Assembly: GCA_022563625.1 (NCBI GenBank) | Contig: JADFNA010000064.1 | Coordinates: forward strand, 1 to 7,652 | Origin: Candidatus Zixiibacteriota bacterium | GTDB lineage: Bacteria > Zixibacteria > MSB-5A5 > GN15 > JACZUZ01 | Direction of reading: 5' to 3' | DNA: 7,652 bases | In this document: positions 1 through 7,491 of the stretch, piece by piece | How positions within the stretch are numbered: position 1 is the first letter of the stretch | How the letters are laid out: each line of letters opens with the position of its first letter | The notes under the pieces: generated by a model | The model's database searches: none | What the model saw: the letters and a program-made list of their open reading frames with translations, nothing else | Told to the model about the DNA's origin: nothing | Made by a program: the position numbers and the translations under genes

Positions 1-2052
1 TTCAATTGTTCCCGGTGCATTTAACTCATCGTGGTTCCAAGCCTGTTTGGTAAAATAATAAGTCGTATCTGCGGCGGCCCCGGGAGGCTGATAGACAAAT
101 GGGTTATCAATCCCGTAGTCTAGCGGATTAAAAGTTGAGCCATAGAAAGCTTGCAACTCGGCCAGCGAAAACGGCGCATCAACAAGCTCAAACCCGTCGC
201 TAGTCCGGTCAAAAACAAAGCGATTGTAATCTTCTATGTCATAAGACGTTTGCAGCGTAAAATCTGCGCGCGTGTTTGTTCTCCCGGTATATACCCGATA
301 TCCCTCGAAATCCACGATATTGCTGAACGGATCGGGAGTGGTTTCTGATGCAAATCCGTTCCAGCGAATTGTCAGTTGTCCAATTTCCGGCGTTACGCGC
401 AACACCGGCGCAGGCGGGGGAGAGGCCCCCAAAAAGTCTGGCACTCCGTCACCCTCATAATAGTTTGTGTCAACCTCAGCATAGAAAGAATCAAGAATGA
501 TAGAATCAATTGCGCTTGAATCATCATTATAAAATGTGTCGTAGCTGAAGCCATAGGAGTTAGAATCAAGCACACAAACACGAAATTTGCCGCGGAACCC
601 GTCGCCATCGGTATCCACTCCGGGGTTGTCGTAAATCCACGATGCCCAGCGGGAATTCGTACCCAACTCTTTGAAATTCAGACTCTCCTGAAAAGCTTCC
701 GGCTGCAGAGGAGAGGGCGCCAGCAACAGTTCAAAATCAGTTGCGCCAGTGTGGACTTTTCCTCCGGCGACATAGGCGAACGTGACTGGTAACGTCTCGC
801 CGGGAAAAATCTCGAATGGGCCAAACGACAGCAGATAGCGAGGATCGCCGCCGGTGGCGAATTGCAGTGAACCCTGGGCGGGCGGGAGCCAGCCTTCGCT
901 GGTTTGATTCACTGCAGCGAAGATTTGATCATAATCAAATTCCTGATTACTCATGATGTAGTATTTGTTGCGGTCACCGTGCGGGGCGCCGATGAATCCG
1001 TTCATGTCACGATACGGCGTCTCGGCAGTCTCCGCCTTACGCGGGCCAAAGTCCGGTCCCGGCGCCGCGCTCCACCAGTTGAAAGAAAATATCAGCGAGT
1101 CAGAGGGGGTGCGCACCAAGCGCACTCCGGCGGCGCTGCGGACTGAAAACGTTTTGTCCCACGCCTCTCCCGACGGATCGCCATCATTGTCCATCACATA
1201 GGCGATATTGATTGTGTCAACGAAGCCGCATTCGGCGTCGATGGTCCTGCGAAACCCGCAAAGGTCATCACCGAAGGCGTCCAGTCCCACCTTAGAAAGA
1301 TGATGAATGTCACCGTCGACATAAATACCCATATAAACTTTTTCGAGTTTCCGGTGTCCGATGTTAGTGATTTCGTAGTCGAAAAGCACAAAGTCACCAG
1401 CATAATCATAACTCCACTGCAGCGAGCGCTCCTTGATTTTGATATTCAACGGAATATGGGGCCGGTTGTCGATGAAGTCCTGAAATGTTATTCCGGTTTC
1501 TCTGAGCGTGTCATAATATGTCGCAATAATGTCCTGCTCAGAAACTGCTGCCGGTGAAAAAAAGCGGTCTGTCGGGATAATTGAACGAATAACAATTTCA
1601 TCCTGCTCTCCAGGCCAGAATTCATGCACTTGAAAGCCGTCATCCGCTCCGCTGGAAACGAGTGTGTCGCGTCCGATGATAGCGCCAATCCAGAACGCTG
1701 AAATATACAGATGATTAAGGCTGCTGTTGGCCGGGAAAATGCAAGAAGGCAACGCCTCTCCGGTAATGGGATCGAGCGTTGCGCCAATAAACCCGGTTCC
1801 GAATTGCCCCAGATTTGTGTGGCCGACTTGAATGTTGCCGATGTTATGGGTCGCCACCTGTGTATTTGGGCCTGCGGCGATACGCAGCGCCCGGCCCTGG
1901 TTGGCGAACGATTCACCGGGAGCCGGTTTTCGCAGATGGGCAAGTTTCGCCGTGATTTCTGCCTGAGAAGGCGTTTCGCCGCTTACGGCGTTAGAGGCGG
2001 GCAGGCATGTGGCAAGGACCAGCGCGATCAGCCGCAGATTAAGCGCTCGCAA
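1..2052 (-). CDS. Large secreted FN3-containing protein, paralogue of the neighbouring 946-residue protein (3' end outside window)
   Basis: The frame is open for 684 codons from the chosen start to the left edge with no internal stop, so the gene is cut by the window and not broken. It aligns along its whole visible length with the 946-residue product of the upstream gene. Shared blocks are WIGAIIGRDTLV (residues 121-132), a stretch at 196-249 where 38 of 54 residues match by hand count, a cysteine pair (265 and 275), an acidic DTDGDGF loop (from 480), then a proline-rich linker and fibronectin-III-like domain (from 545) containing RWNG and DFEGYRVY. Residues 1-22 look like a signal peptide ending SNA, so export is likely. 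No ATG exists at the 5' end. I chose TTG at 2050-2052 because AAAGG lies 7 bases upstream and the signal peptide is then of normal length; GTG at 2103 (AGTAGG 8 bases upstream) or at 2112 is possible. Function is unknown. By homology the missing end probably carries a FlgD/T9SS-like domain. Confidence 0.85.
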   Translation of the reverse strand, partial: MRALNLRLIALVLATCLPASNAVSGETPSQAEITAKLAHLRKPAPGESFANQGRALRIAAGPNTQVATHNIGNIQVGHTNLGQFGTGFIGATLDPITGEALPSCIFPANSSLNHLYISAFWIGAIIGRDTLVSSGADDGFQVHEFWPGEQDEIVIRSIIPTDRFFSPAAVSEQDIIATYYDTLRETGITFQDFIDNRPHIPLNIKIKERSLQWSYDYAGDFVLFDYEITNIGHRKLEKVYMGIYVDGDIHHLSKVGLDAFGDDLCGFRRTIDAECGFVDTINIAYVMDNDGDPSGEAWDKTFSVRSAAGVRLVRTPSDSLIFSFNWWSAAPGPDFGPRKAETAETPYRDMNGFIGAPHGDRNKYYIMSNQEFDYDQIFAAVNQTSEGWLPPAQGSLQFATGGDPRYLLSFGPFEIFPGETLPVTFAYVAGGKVHTGATDFELLLAPSPLQPEAFQESLNFKELGTNSRWASWIYDNPGVDTDGDGFRGKFRVCVLDSNSYGFSYDTFYNDDSSAIDSIILDSFYAEVDTNYYEGDGVPDFLGASPPPAPVLRVTPEIGQLTIRWNGFASETTPDPFSNIVDFEGYRVYTGRTNTRADFTLQTSYDIEDYNRFVFDRTSDGFELVDAPFSLAELQAFYGSTFNPLDYGIDNPFVYQPPGAAADTTYYFTKQAWNHDELNAPGTIE

Positions 2053-2135
2053 GGGATTGCCTTTGCTCCCATACCGCTGTTGTCTTGAGTTTCTAAAGGC
2101 CACCGCACACACCTACTAAAATAGTGATTTTAAGC

Positions 2136-2173
2136 AAAAAACCCCGTCGCACGAAGACGGGACGGAGTTTTTT
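2136..2173 (-). terminator. Rho-independent terminator after the 946-residue protein gene
   Basis: Read on the minus strand this is a 13-base-pair stem, AAAAAACTCCGTC against GACGGGGTTTTTT, with one G-U wobble and a 12-base loop, ending in six U. It begins 29 bases after the TAG stop at 2203-2205. The A-run facing the U-run means it could also work for plus-strand transcripts, but no plus-strand gene is seen. It separates the 946-residue gene from the downstream paralogue, which probably needs its own promoter or depends on read-through. Confidence 0.88.
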
Positions 2174-2202
2174 GGGGCTGTTGCAAATTCGTTTACTTTC
2201 CA

Positions 2203-5043
2203 CTACATAATCAGCACAAGTTTACCGGTTTGTACTCTGCCGCCGGGTTCTTCGACCGACCAATAATAGATACCGCTGGCGGCGGCCTGGTTGTTGCGGG
2301 TCACCAGCGACCAGATGGCATGCATGCTTCCCGGAGAATCAGGGACTTCATCATGCATTATTTCAGTCACCAGGTCGCCATCCAGGGTGAAAATGCGAAT
2401 CGTGCATTTTGCCGGAAGGTTGGTGAAATTCACCGCGCGAGTGCGTTCTGCGTTCAGGTTCAGCGGGTTGATTCTCGCTTCAAATCCGCTTTCACGGTAA
2501 AGGCCATCAATCCTATACGGATTCGGATAAACGATTACGCCAAGTTTTTGAGCTTCGATAACGCTCGTCGGATTCTGCGGAAGTTCGGAGACCAGATTAA
2601 ACAGCGGGCTGGTTTCAAGCGCGTCCAACCCTGATGCAGGGGCGCCGAAATCAAACGCCGTTACCGAAATAAAATACGTTCGCGAAGCCAGCAGCCCTTC
2701 GAGTTCATAGGCGTATTCGAAGTACTTGAAATGCCTGCCGTCCTCCGTTAGTTCGCCGCCGATATACCAGGTGGTGTCGCCGGTGGCGGCATTGACCAAA
2801 AATGTATCGGCCGTAAATGCAGAGTCGATAAATAAATTATGAGGAAACGGTGTCGCGCTCTTGACAGTGACCGGCTGGCCGAAACTGTCGAGTTGAATTG
2901 ATCCATCCGGGTTGCGCAGAGTGTCGAGCATAATTGAGCTGTCCGGATTGAGGTTGTATCGATATTTTACAGGTTTGAAAATCTCCGAAGTGTCTGACAG
3001 GTCGCCGCGGTTCCAGTCCTGAGTGATGAAATAAAATAGTGAATCTCCGACACGCAACGGGTTGTCTATTCCATTAATCATCGGATCGTAAGAGCGGTTT
3101 TTATTTACATACAGGTCCTGAATTTCAATCAGTGTTTGGGGGGTACCGGCGACTTTCCACAACTCTGTGCTTTCATTGAAGAAGAACCTGGTATAGTTCT
3201 CCCGGTCGTAAGAGGACTCAAGGGTCATGTCGGTCACGCGATTGCCTAAACCGACATACACTCTGTATCCTTCAAAATCCAGATTAAGGCTGAATGGGTC
3301 CGGTGTCGTCTCCGAGCGCAAACCGTTCCAGCGGACGGTAATCTGGCCCGGGGAAGGTTCAAGTCTGACGATCGGCGCTGGCGGCGGGCTGGCGCCCAGA
3401 AAATCAGGTACCCCATCGCCTTCATAAAATATGGTGTCAACATCGATAAAGAAGGTGTCTATTACCTCTACGATTGAATCAATTGTGACGCCGTCATCGG
3501 CAAAAAAGGTATCCGGTCTTACGATTGTGCCAGTGGCCGATGAGTCATTGACGCACACACGAAACTTTCCTCTGAAGCCATCACCGTCAGTGTCAACACC
3601 GGGGTTATCATAAATCCAGGAGGCCCATTGCGCGTTAATCCCCAGATCAGTGAAATCCAGAGAGCTGGCAAAGGCATCCGGGTTTAGAGGATTAAAGAGA
3701 TTATTCTTGTTCAGAGGATGCACATGAAAATTATCTCCTGCGACATAGGCGAAAGTGATGGGCAGTTCTTCTCCGGGGAAAATCGTGAATGGCCCAAAAG
3801 AGAGAAGATAGCGTGTGTCAAACCCATCAGAAATGTCGCCGGCCTGCGAAGCGGGCGGCAGCCAACCTTCAGAAGTCAGGTCCACCGCGCTGAAGAGCTG
3901 ATCGTAGTCGAACTCTTCATGCCGCATAATGTAATACTTGTTTCTGTCCCCTTCCGGGGTCCCCAGAAATCCCCCGAAGTCACGGAACGGATCTGAGTCC
4001 GAATGTTTGAGTCGAGGGCCGAAATCGAGCGCTACATTTTCGTTTGAGACCCACCAGTTGAAGGAGAACTCCAGGGAATCCGACGGCGTGCGCACAACAC
4101 GTGTGCCTACTACAGCAACAGGGTCCTCCGGGGTGAATTTGTCTTTCGTGCTGGTCGCCGGTAAATCCACAGACTGATTATTCCCGTCATTATCCGCCAG
4201 CCACGCGATGCGGATAGTGTCAACAAACTGACACTGAGTGTTTTCAAATTGCAACTGGTCAACAGAAAGTTTAAAGCCGCAAATATCGTCTACGTGGATG
4301 GTCGCTTCGTCGGAATGCCCAACATCCCCATCGACATAAATACCCATATAGACTTTTTCTAACCTATTACGGCCTATGTTGGTGATCTTAAAATCGAAGA
4401 GGACAAAGTCTTCAGCATAGCTGTAACTCCAGGCGTAGCTTGTCTGACGGATTTTGACTCCGAGCGGCCGATGCGGGCGATTGTCGAACTGGTCGGGTTG
4501 CACGCCCTGAGTCAGCGTGTCAAAATATACGAACGTTATATCCTGCTCTGACAGCGCGAGGGCGAACTCAGGGTCGGTTGGATCACTGATGGATCGGATT
4601 ATTAGCTGCTCACCATTGTTAATCTGGTCCTCGAATCCGGCGGGGTTGAGTTCACTAATGCCGATTTGCCACCCATCGGCCCCGACTGCAACAAGTGTGT
4701 CCCGGCCGATAATCGCGCCAATCCAGAACGCGCCCGCGAACAGATAATCGACTCCAGAATTGATAGGATAGATAGTCGAAGGCGCCGGACTGCCGTCGGG
4801 GCATTCCAACACTCCGGCAAAGCCGTTCCCAAAAGTGCCCTGATTGGTTACGGACATGGAGATCTTACCGACGGTGTGACAGCCCATCGATACAAATGGA
4901 GGATCAGCAAGGCGTCCCAGACTGGTCATTTGGGACATTTCCGATCTATCAAGTTTTGCCCGCGCCTGGACTTCTTGAGGATGAGAGAGAAAGAGGGAGA
5001 GGATGATAGCGGTTAAGACTACAGAAAACGCTTTTTTGCTCAT
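2203..5043 (-). CDS. Large secreted protein with FN3-like region and C-terminal FlgD/T9SS-type domain
   Basis: The product is a 946-residue protein with an ATG start preceded by AAAGG at 6 bases and a TAG stop. Residues 1-27 form a signal peptide (MSKK, hydrophobic core, VQA cleavage site). Residues about 60-480 are a conserved region I cannot assign, with WIGAIIGRDTLV (107-118), KVYMGIYVDGD (ends about 240) and cysteines 255 and 271 that may form a disulfide. An acidic loop DTDGDGF starts at 484. A PPPAP linker (553) opens a fibronectin-III-like region to about 820, with RWNG and DFEGYRVY. The last domain (about 835-946) starts GVIVYPNPYR and ends GIYYWSVEE...GKLVLIM, the pattern of FlgD Ig-like or type A T9SS C-terminal domains. 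No catalytic motif is visible. An extracellular or surface structural or adhesive role is inferred. The downstream gene is a paralogue. A terminator follows, so this gene may be its own transcription unit. Confidence 0.92.
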   Translation of the reverse strand: MSKKAFSVVLTAIILSLFLSHPQEVQARAKLDRSEMSQMTSLGRLADPPFVSMGCHTVGKISMSVTNQGTFGNGFAGVLECPDGSPAPSTIYPINSGVDYLFAGAFWIGAIIGRDTLVAVGADGWQIGISELNPAGFEDQINNGEQLIIRSISDPTDPEFALALSEQDITFVYFDTLTQGVQPDQFDNRPHRPLGVKIRQTSYAWSYSYAEDFVLFDFKITNIGRNRLEKVYMGIYVDGDVGHSDEATIHVDDICGFKLSVDQLQFENTQCQFVDTIRIAWLADNDGNNQSVDLPATSTKDKFTPEDPVAVVGTRVVRTPSDSLEFSFNWWVSNENVALDFGPRLKHSDSDPFRDFGGFLGTPEGDRNKYYIMRHEEFDYDQLFSAVDLTSEGWLPPASQAGDISDGFDTRYLLSFGPFTIFPGEELPITFAYVAGDNFHVHPLNKNNLFNPLNPDAFASSLDFTDLGINAQWASWIYDNPGVDTDGDGFRGKFRVCVNDSSATGTIVRPDTFFADDGVTIDSIVEVIDTFFIDVDTIFYEGDGVPDFLGASPPPAPIVRLEPSPGQITVRWNGLRSETTPDPFSLNLDFEGYRVYVGLGNRVTDMTLESSYDRENYTRFFFNESTELWKVAGTPQTLIEIQDLYVNKNRSYDPMINGIDNPLRVGDSLFYFITQDWNRGDLSDTSEIFKPVKYRYNLNPDSSIMLDTLRNPDGSIQLDSFGQPVTVKSATPFPHNLFIDSAFTADTFLVNAATGDTTWYIGGELTEDGRHFKYFEYAYELEGLLASRTYFISVTAFDFGAPASGLDALETSPLFNLVSELPQNPTSVIEAQKLGVIVYPNPYRIDGLYRESGFEARINPLNLNAERTRAVNFTNLPAKCTIRIFTLDGDLVTEIMHDEVPDSPGSMHAIWSLVTRNNQAAASGIYYWSVEEPGGRVQTGKLVLIM

Positions 5044-5467
5044 CTTTGCCTTTCAGATAGTCTAATGACAATCCAGCTACAGTTTAACAGTTGCTTAAAG
5101 TTATTCTCTTACCGGTGATATTAGTTTCTTCGACCTGTTCTCTGCCGAGTCTGAGCGAGGGTGTCTGTAATCTGGATTCAATGCGCAGGCGGCCAGATTC
5201 GCTGCTTCAGGGGGTCCGTATCTCCGAACTCCCCCTCTCGCTCACTCAAACGCAACATACCTCATCGAAGTTGAGCGGGCAAGTTCCACCCTTGTTTCAA
5301 TTTTTGTCTCTCTTTTGGACATCAATCAGTAGATGCTATCAGCCTCCATTTTCACTAACACAATCCGATCTTCTAAGTTCACAGCTAAATCAATGTCTCT
5401 TTGGCTGTTGGGCTTTACCACCCCTGATTGAAAGTTGACCTCTATCCCCCGTCGCCTTCTGATGCTC
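5044..5467. other. Intergenic region between protease and 946-residue protein genes
   Basis: These 424 bases carry no gene I can support. No hairpin with a U-run follows the protease stop, so I see no intrinsic terminator for it. Upstream of the 946-residue gene there is no good -35/-10 pair. An imperfect AT-rich inverted repeat, TTTAA(7)TTAAA, lies at 5083-5099, about 40-55 bases before the ATG, and could be an operator. The overlapping direct repeat AACTGT occurs twice on the minus strand there. The middle holds the possible three-stem fold listed separately. Plus-strand and minus-strand open frames crossing this stretch look like chance. Confidence 0.6.
5152..5244 (-). ncRNA. Possible three-stem RNA structure in the leader of the 946-residue protein gene
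   Basis: Three perfect inverted repeats nest without overlap. The outer stem is TGAGCGAG (5152-5159) with CTCGCTCA (5237-5244). One inner hairpin is AATCTGG (5169-5175) with CCAGATT (5193-5199). The second is AGGGGG (5209-5214) with CCCCCT (5231-5236), which abuts the outer stem so the two could stack. An 8-bp match alone is expected about once by chance in a region this size, so only the nesting makes it worth noting. It matches no riboswitch class I know. The strand is assigned from the downstream gene. Confidence 0.2.
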
Positions 5468-7390
5468 CTACGGCGCACAGGCGCAGGGAGCCGGACCCAT
5501 GGCGAATATCCTCGCGATAAGGAAGGTGATGTCGCCGATATTGACCGACGTGTCGCAGTTCGCATCACCCAGAGCCAGGGGGTTGGGTGGCATCCCTCCG
5601 GCGAATATTCTGGCAATAAGAAACGTCACGTCGGCGATATTTATCCCACCGCTACCGTTGGCGTCGCCCGCTTTCACGCAGGCCAATGAGATTGTAGCGG
5701 CGATTGTAGGCGGATTGTATGAACCCCAATCGGTGACCATGGTGGGCAGGTCTGGACCCCAACCGGCGAATGAGATCAGGTTTGAGTCAGTGGGCGCCCC
5801 ATTGGGAATGTTGAAAAACAGACTAAGCAACGGCCCGGTACCGGCCGGCAGATATGACCCGGTCCCTGAACTCGGGGCAGTGATTGTGTAGGTGGCGTCT
5901 TTGCTGAACGGATTAGTACTGATCAGGACCAGATTCATTCCCGAGCTTCTCAGTCCGATGACACTGGCTGACTCGAGCGTCAGTCCCAGCGGGCCGGCGT
6001 AGGACACCGGGACCTTAATTTGAAATGTCGGCAGGGTGTTGCGGGCATAGACATCAATCCGCACCTGATCTCCCGGGGCCCCTTCAGCCGAAGGGCCGAT
6101 GATCGTGTCAGCTACGACTGCCACGAAACCAAAGCGCGTGGTCGAAAAATCGCCTTCGACGGCTTGAATAGTCAATGAAACGTCATACAGAGCGCCCGAG
6201 TCATAGGTGTGTGAAGGTGACTGGAGTGTCGAACTTGCGCCATCACCAAAGTCCCACAACCAGGTGTTAACGGTTTTGCTGGACAGGCCGGCAAAATCCA
6301 CCGTATGCGGAGCCAGGCCGAAGTCGTTCGTTGCCGTCATCGCCACCCCGAGTACCTCGTCGAATGCCGCCTGAAGATTCGGACGCGGTCCGATATGTTG
6401 TGAGGTGTTCCCCTGTTGGACAGAGCCTGTCGCCGACAGAATCGTGCGCATTTCGTCGGCGTCCATCGGGATGCCGAATGCCGCTTTGAACGCTCCCTGC
6501 ATAGCCAACACAGCCCCGGTCACGATAGGAGAAGCTGATGATGTGCCGGAGAATGTTTGCGTGTACCAACTATCTTCGGTGCCGCCGTTGAACAGGCCGC
6601 CGTAACCGAGGGTGGTTACTCCGCGGCCATAACCCTGCAGGTTGACCCGTTCACCATAGTTTGAAAAACTCAAGCGCGCGCGGTCCTGCCCGAAAGCGCC
6701 GCTGGGCGGGGCCCCGGCGCCGCACATAATCGCGCGTGAATTGCGAAATGTCGTGTCAAACAACTGGCCGTAGAGGACATCGTCGTAATTTTCGGCGCCA
6801 TTACCTGCGGCCTCGCAGACGATAATTCCATCGGCGGAAAGTTGTTCAATCGCGGCAAAACTAGCTGGGAAATATTCCATTGCCACATAACCGAGCTGGT
6901 CGTCGCGGGACTGGAAATTGAAATGCGGTCCGGGGGTATGCAGTTCAATCAACACGGCATCACCCGGAGAGAGCGCTCCTCCGGCCAGGTTAAGCGCATT
7001 AGACGTTGAATTGCCCGCAATTGAAGAATACCCCCACTGCACAGCCGGGGCGATACCGCGAATGCCGGTAGCGTTCACGACACCCATAATTTCTCCCATC
7101 ACGGCAGTGCCATGATTGCGCCAGCTCAGGTCTGGGATCTGTCCGCCCATTTGTACAAATGGCGGATTGCCGGAAAGGTCTTCGTGGGTCGTGCGCCAGC
7201 CGCCTTCAATGTCAATTATCTTCACGCCGGAGCCGTCCCCGCCGGGGATTGTATTGGCATAGTCAGCGTCAACTCCGCCGACGGTGTCACAGGATGCGAC
7301 GACCGCTGCATCGGCACCCAAGTCTGACGTGTTGATTCCGCCCAGGCTGGCTGCCGAAGCGGCAATCAGACCGGTCACGAAAGCGGCCAC
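5468..7390 (-). CDS. Secreted subtilisin-like (S8) serine protease with PKD, cohesin-like and dockerin domains
   Basis: The product is an extracellular endopeptidase of family S8. Numbering from the first usable in-frame start, GTG at 7388-7390, the catalytic set is Asp60 (KIIDIEGGW), His93 (NHGTAVMGE), oxyanion Asn197 (AAGNG) and Ser284 (SGTSSASP), all present, so activity is expected. After the protease domain (about 50-348) comes a PKD domain (about 351-430, WDFGDG at 379-384), then a beta-rich cohesin-like segment (about 431-568, GAPGDQVRIDVYARN), then a type I dockerin with two calcium-loop repeats (GDANGSGGIN from 575, GDANCDTSVN from 608). The C-terminus is CACAP, then TAG. The GTG start gives a signal peptide lacking its basic end. 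The sequence just upstream reads ATG-TGA-AAG-AAA and restores KKLFAVVVAAF, so the original start was probably ATG at 7415-7417, now interrupted by TGA. The gene may therefore be poorly expressed or exported, or the base may be an error. The protease call itself is firm. Confidence 0.93.
   Translation of the reverse strand: MAAFVTGLIAASAASLGGINTSDLGADAAVVASCDTVGGVDADYANTIPGGDGSGVKIIDIEGGWRTTHEDLSGNPPFVQMGGQIPDLSWRNHGTAVMGEIMGVVNATGIRGIAPAVQWGYSSIAGNSTSNALNLAGGALSPGDAVLIELHTPGPHFNFQSRDDQLGYVAMEYFPASFAAIEQLSADGIIVCEAAGNGAENYDDVLYGQLFDTTFRNSRAIMCGAGAPPSGAFGQDRARLSFSNYGERVNLQGYGRGVTTLGYGGLFNGGTEDSWYTQTFSGTSSASPIVTGAVLAMQGAFKAAFGIPMDADEMRTILSATGSVQQGNTSQHIGPRPNLQAAFDEVLGVAMTATNDFGLAPHTVDFAGLSSKTVNTWLWDFGDGASSTLQSPSHTYDSGALYDVSLTIQAVEGDFSTTRFGFVAVVADTIIGPSAEGAPGDQVRIDVYARNTLPTFQIKVPVSYAGPLGLTLESASVIGLRSSGMNLVLISTNPFSKDATYTITAPSSGTGSYLPAGTGPLLSLFFNIPNGAPTDSNLISFAGWGPDLPTMVTDWGSYNPPTIAATISLACVKAGDANGSGGINIADVTFLIARIFAGGMPPNPLALGDANCDTSVNIGDITFLIARIFAMGPAPCACAP
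5495..5668 (-). repeat. Duplicated dockerin calcium-loop (F-hand) repeats in the protease C-terminus
   Basis: Two 25-residue copies (residues 575-599 and 608-632) share GDAN......NI.D.TFLIARIFA. The Asp-x-Asn-x-Ser/Asp positions of the first loop are kept in both copies. In known dockerins such pairs bind calcium and dock to cohesin domains. The DNA copies also resemble each other (for example the segments encoding TFLIARIFA). Confidence 0.85.
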
Positions 7391-7411
7391 AACGACCGCA
7401 AATAGTTTCTT

Positions 7412-7417
7412 TCACAT
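7412..7417 (-). other. ATG-TGA at the natural start of the protease: nonsense or frameshift site
   Basis: On the minus strand ATG (7415-7417) sits 8 bases after AGGAG and is followed by TGA (7412-7414), then in frame AAG AAA CTA TTT GCG GTC, which encodes a textbook signal-peptide start and runs straight into the protease. A C-to-T change of CGA to TGA would give MRKKLFAVVV. Alternatively, one extra A in GTGAAAG shifts a GTG start (7413-7415) out of frame; removing it gives GTG AAG AAA. Either explanation, or a sequencing error, fits. Confidence 0.7.
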
Positions 7418-7425
7418 TTCCTAGG

Positions 7426-7430
7426 CTCCT
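7426..7430 (-). promoter_or_regulatory. Shine-Dalgarno AGGAG of the protease gene
   Basis: AGGAG on the minus strand is 8 bases from ATG 7417 and 10 from GTG 7415, but 35 bases from the GTG at 7390. This spacing shows that translation was meant to start near 7415-7417, and that the GTG at 7390 is only the first start left open after the TGA. The extended CTTGAAGGAG could pair with an upstream CUUCA in the leader. Confidence 0.7.
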
Positions 7431-7491
7431 TCAAGTGGGGATTTGCCCGATGAAGATCGGCCGTGTCGCGGGTCGACTTGAGTATGAAGTT

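Noticed and set aside
2005..2022. Lipoprotein box (LATC) in the signal peptide of the left-edge gene
   Set aside because: Thr before the Cys is a poor fit to the lipobox, and a better signal peptidase I site (SNA) follows.
1711..2088. 125-codon plus-strand frame (and similar ones at 2230-2634 and 3718-3996)
   Set aside because: They are antisense to well-supported coding sequence and have unrelated, compositionally odd translations.
5091..5438. 115-codon plus-strand open frame from a TTG in the intergenic region, with a hydrophobic N-terminus
   Set aside because: It has no ribosome binding site, a Ser/Leu-heavy composition typical of chance frames, opposite orientation to all neighbours, and no recognisable motif.
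5326..5616. Minus-strand frame overlapping the dockerin and extending past the protease stop
   Set aside because: It is the shifted frame of the dockerin coding region. The protease ends naturally after a complete dockerin, so no frameshifted extension is needed.
7412..7414. TGA read as an amino acid through a variant genetic code
   Set aside because: The three long reading frames contain no other in-frame TGA and encode Trp by TGG, which speaks against general TGA reassignment.
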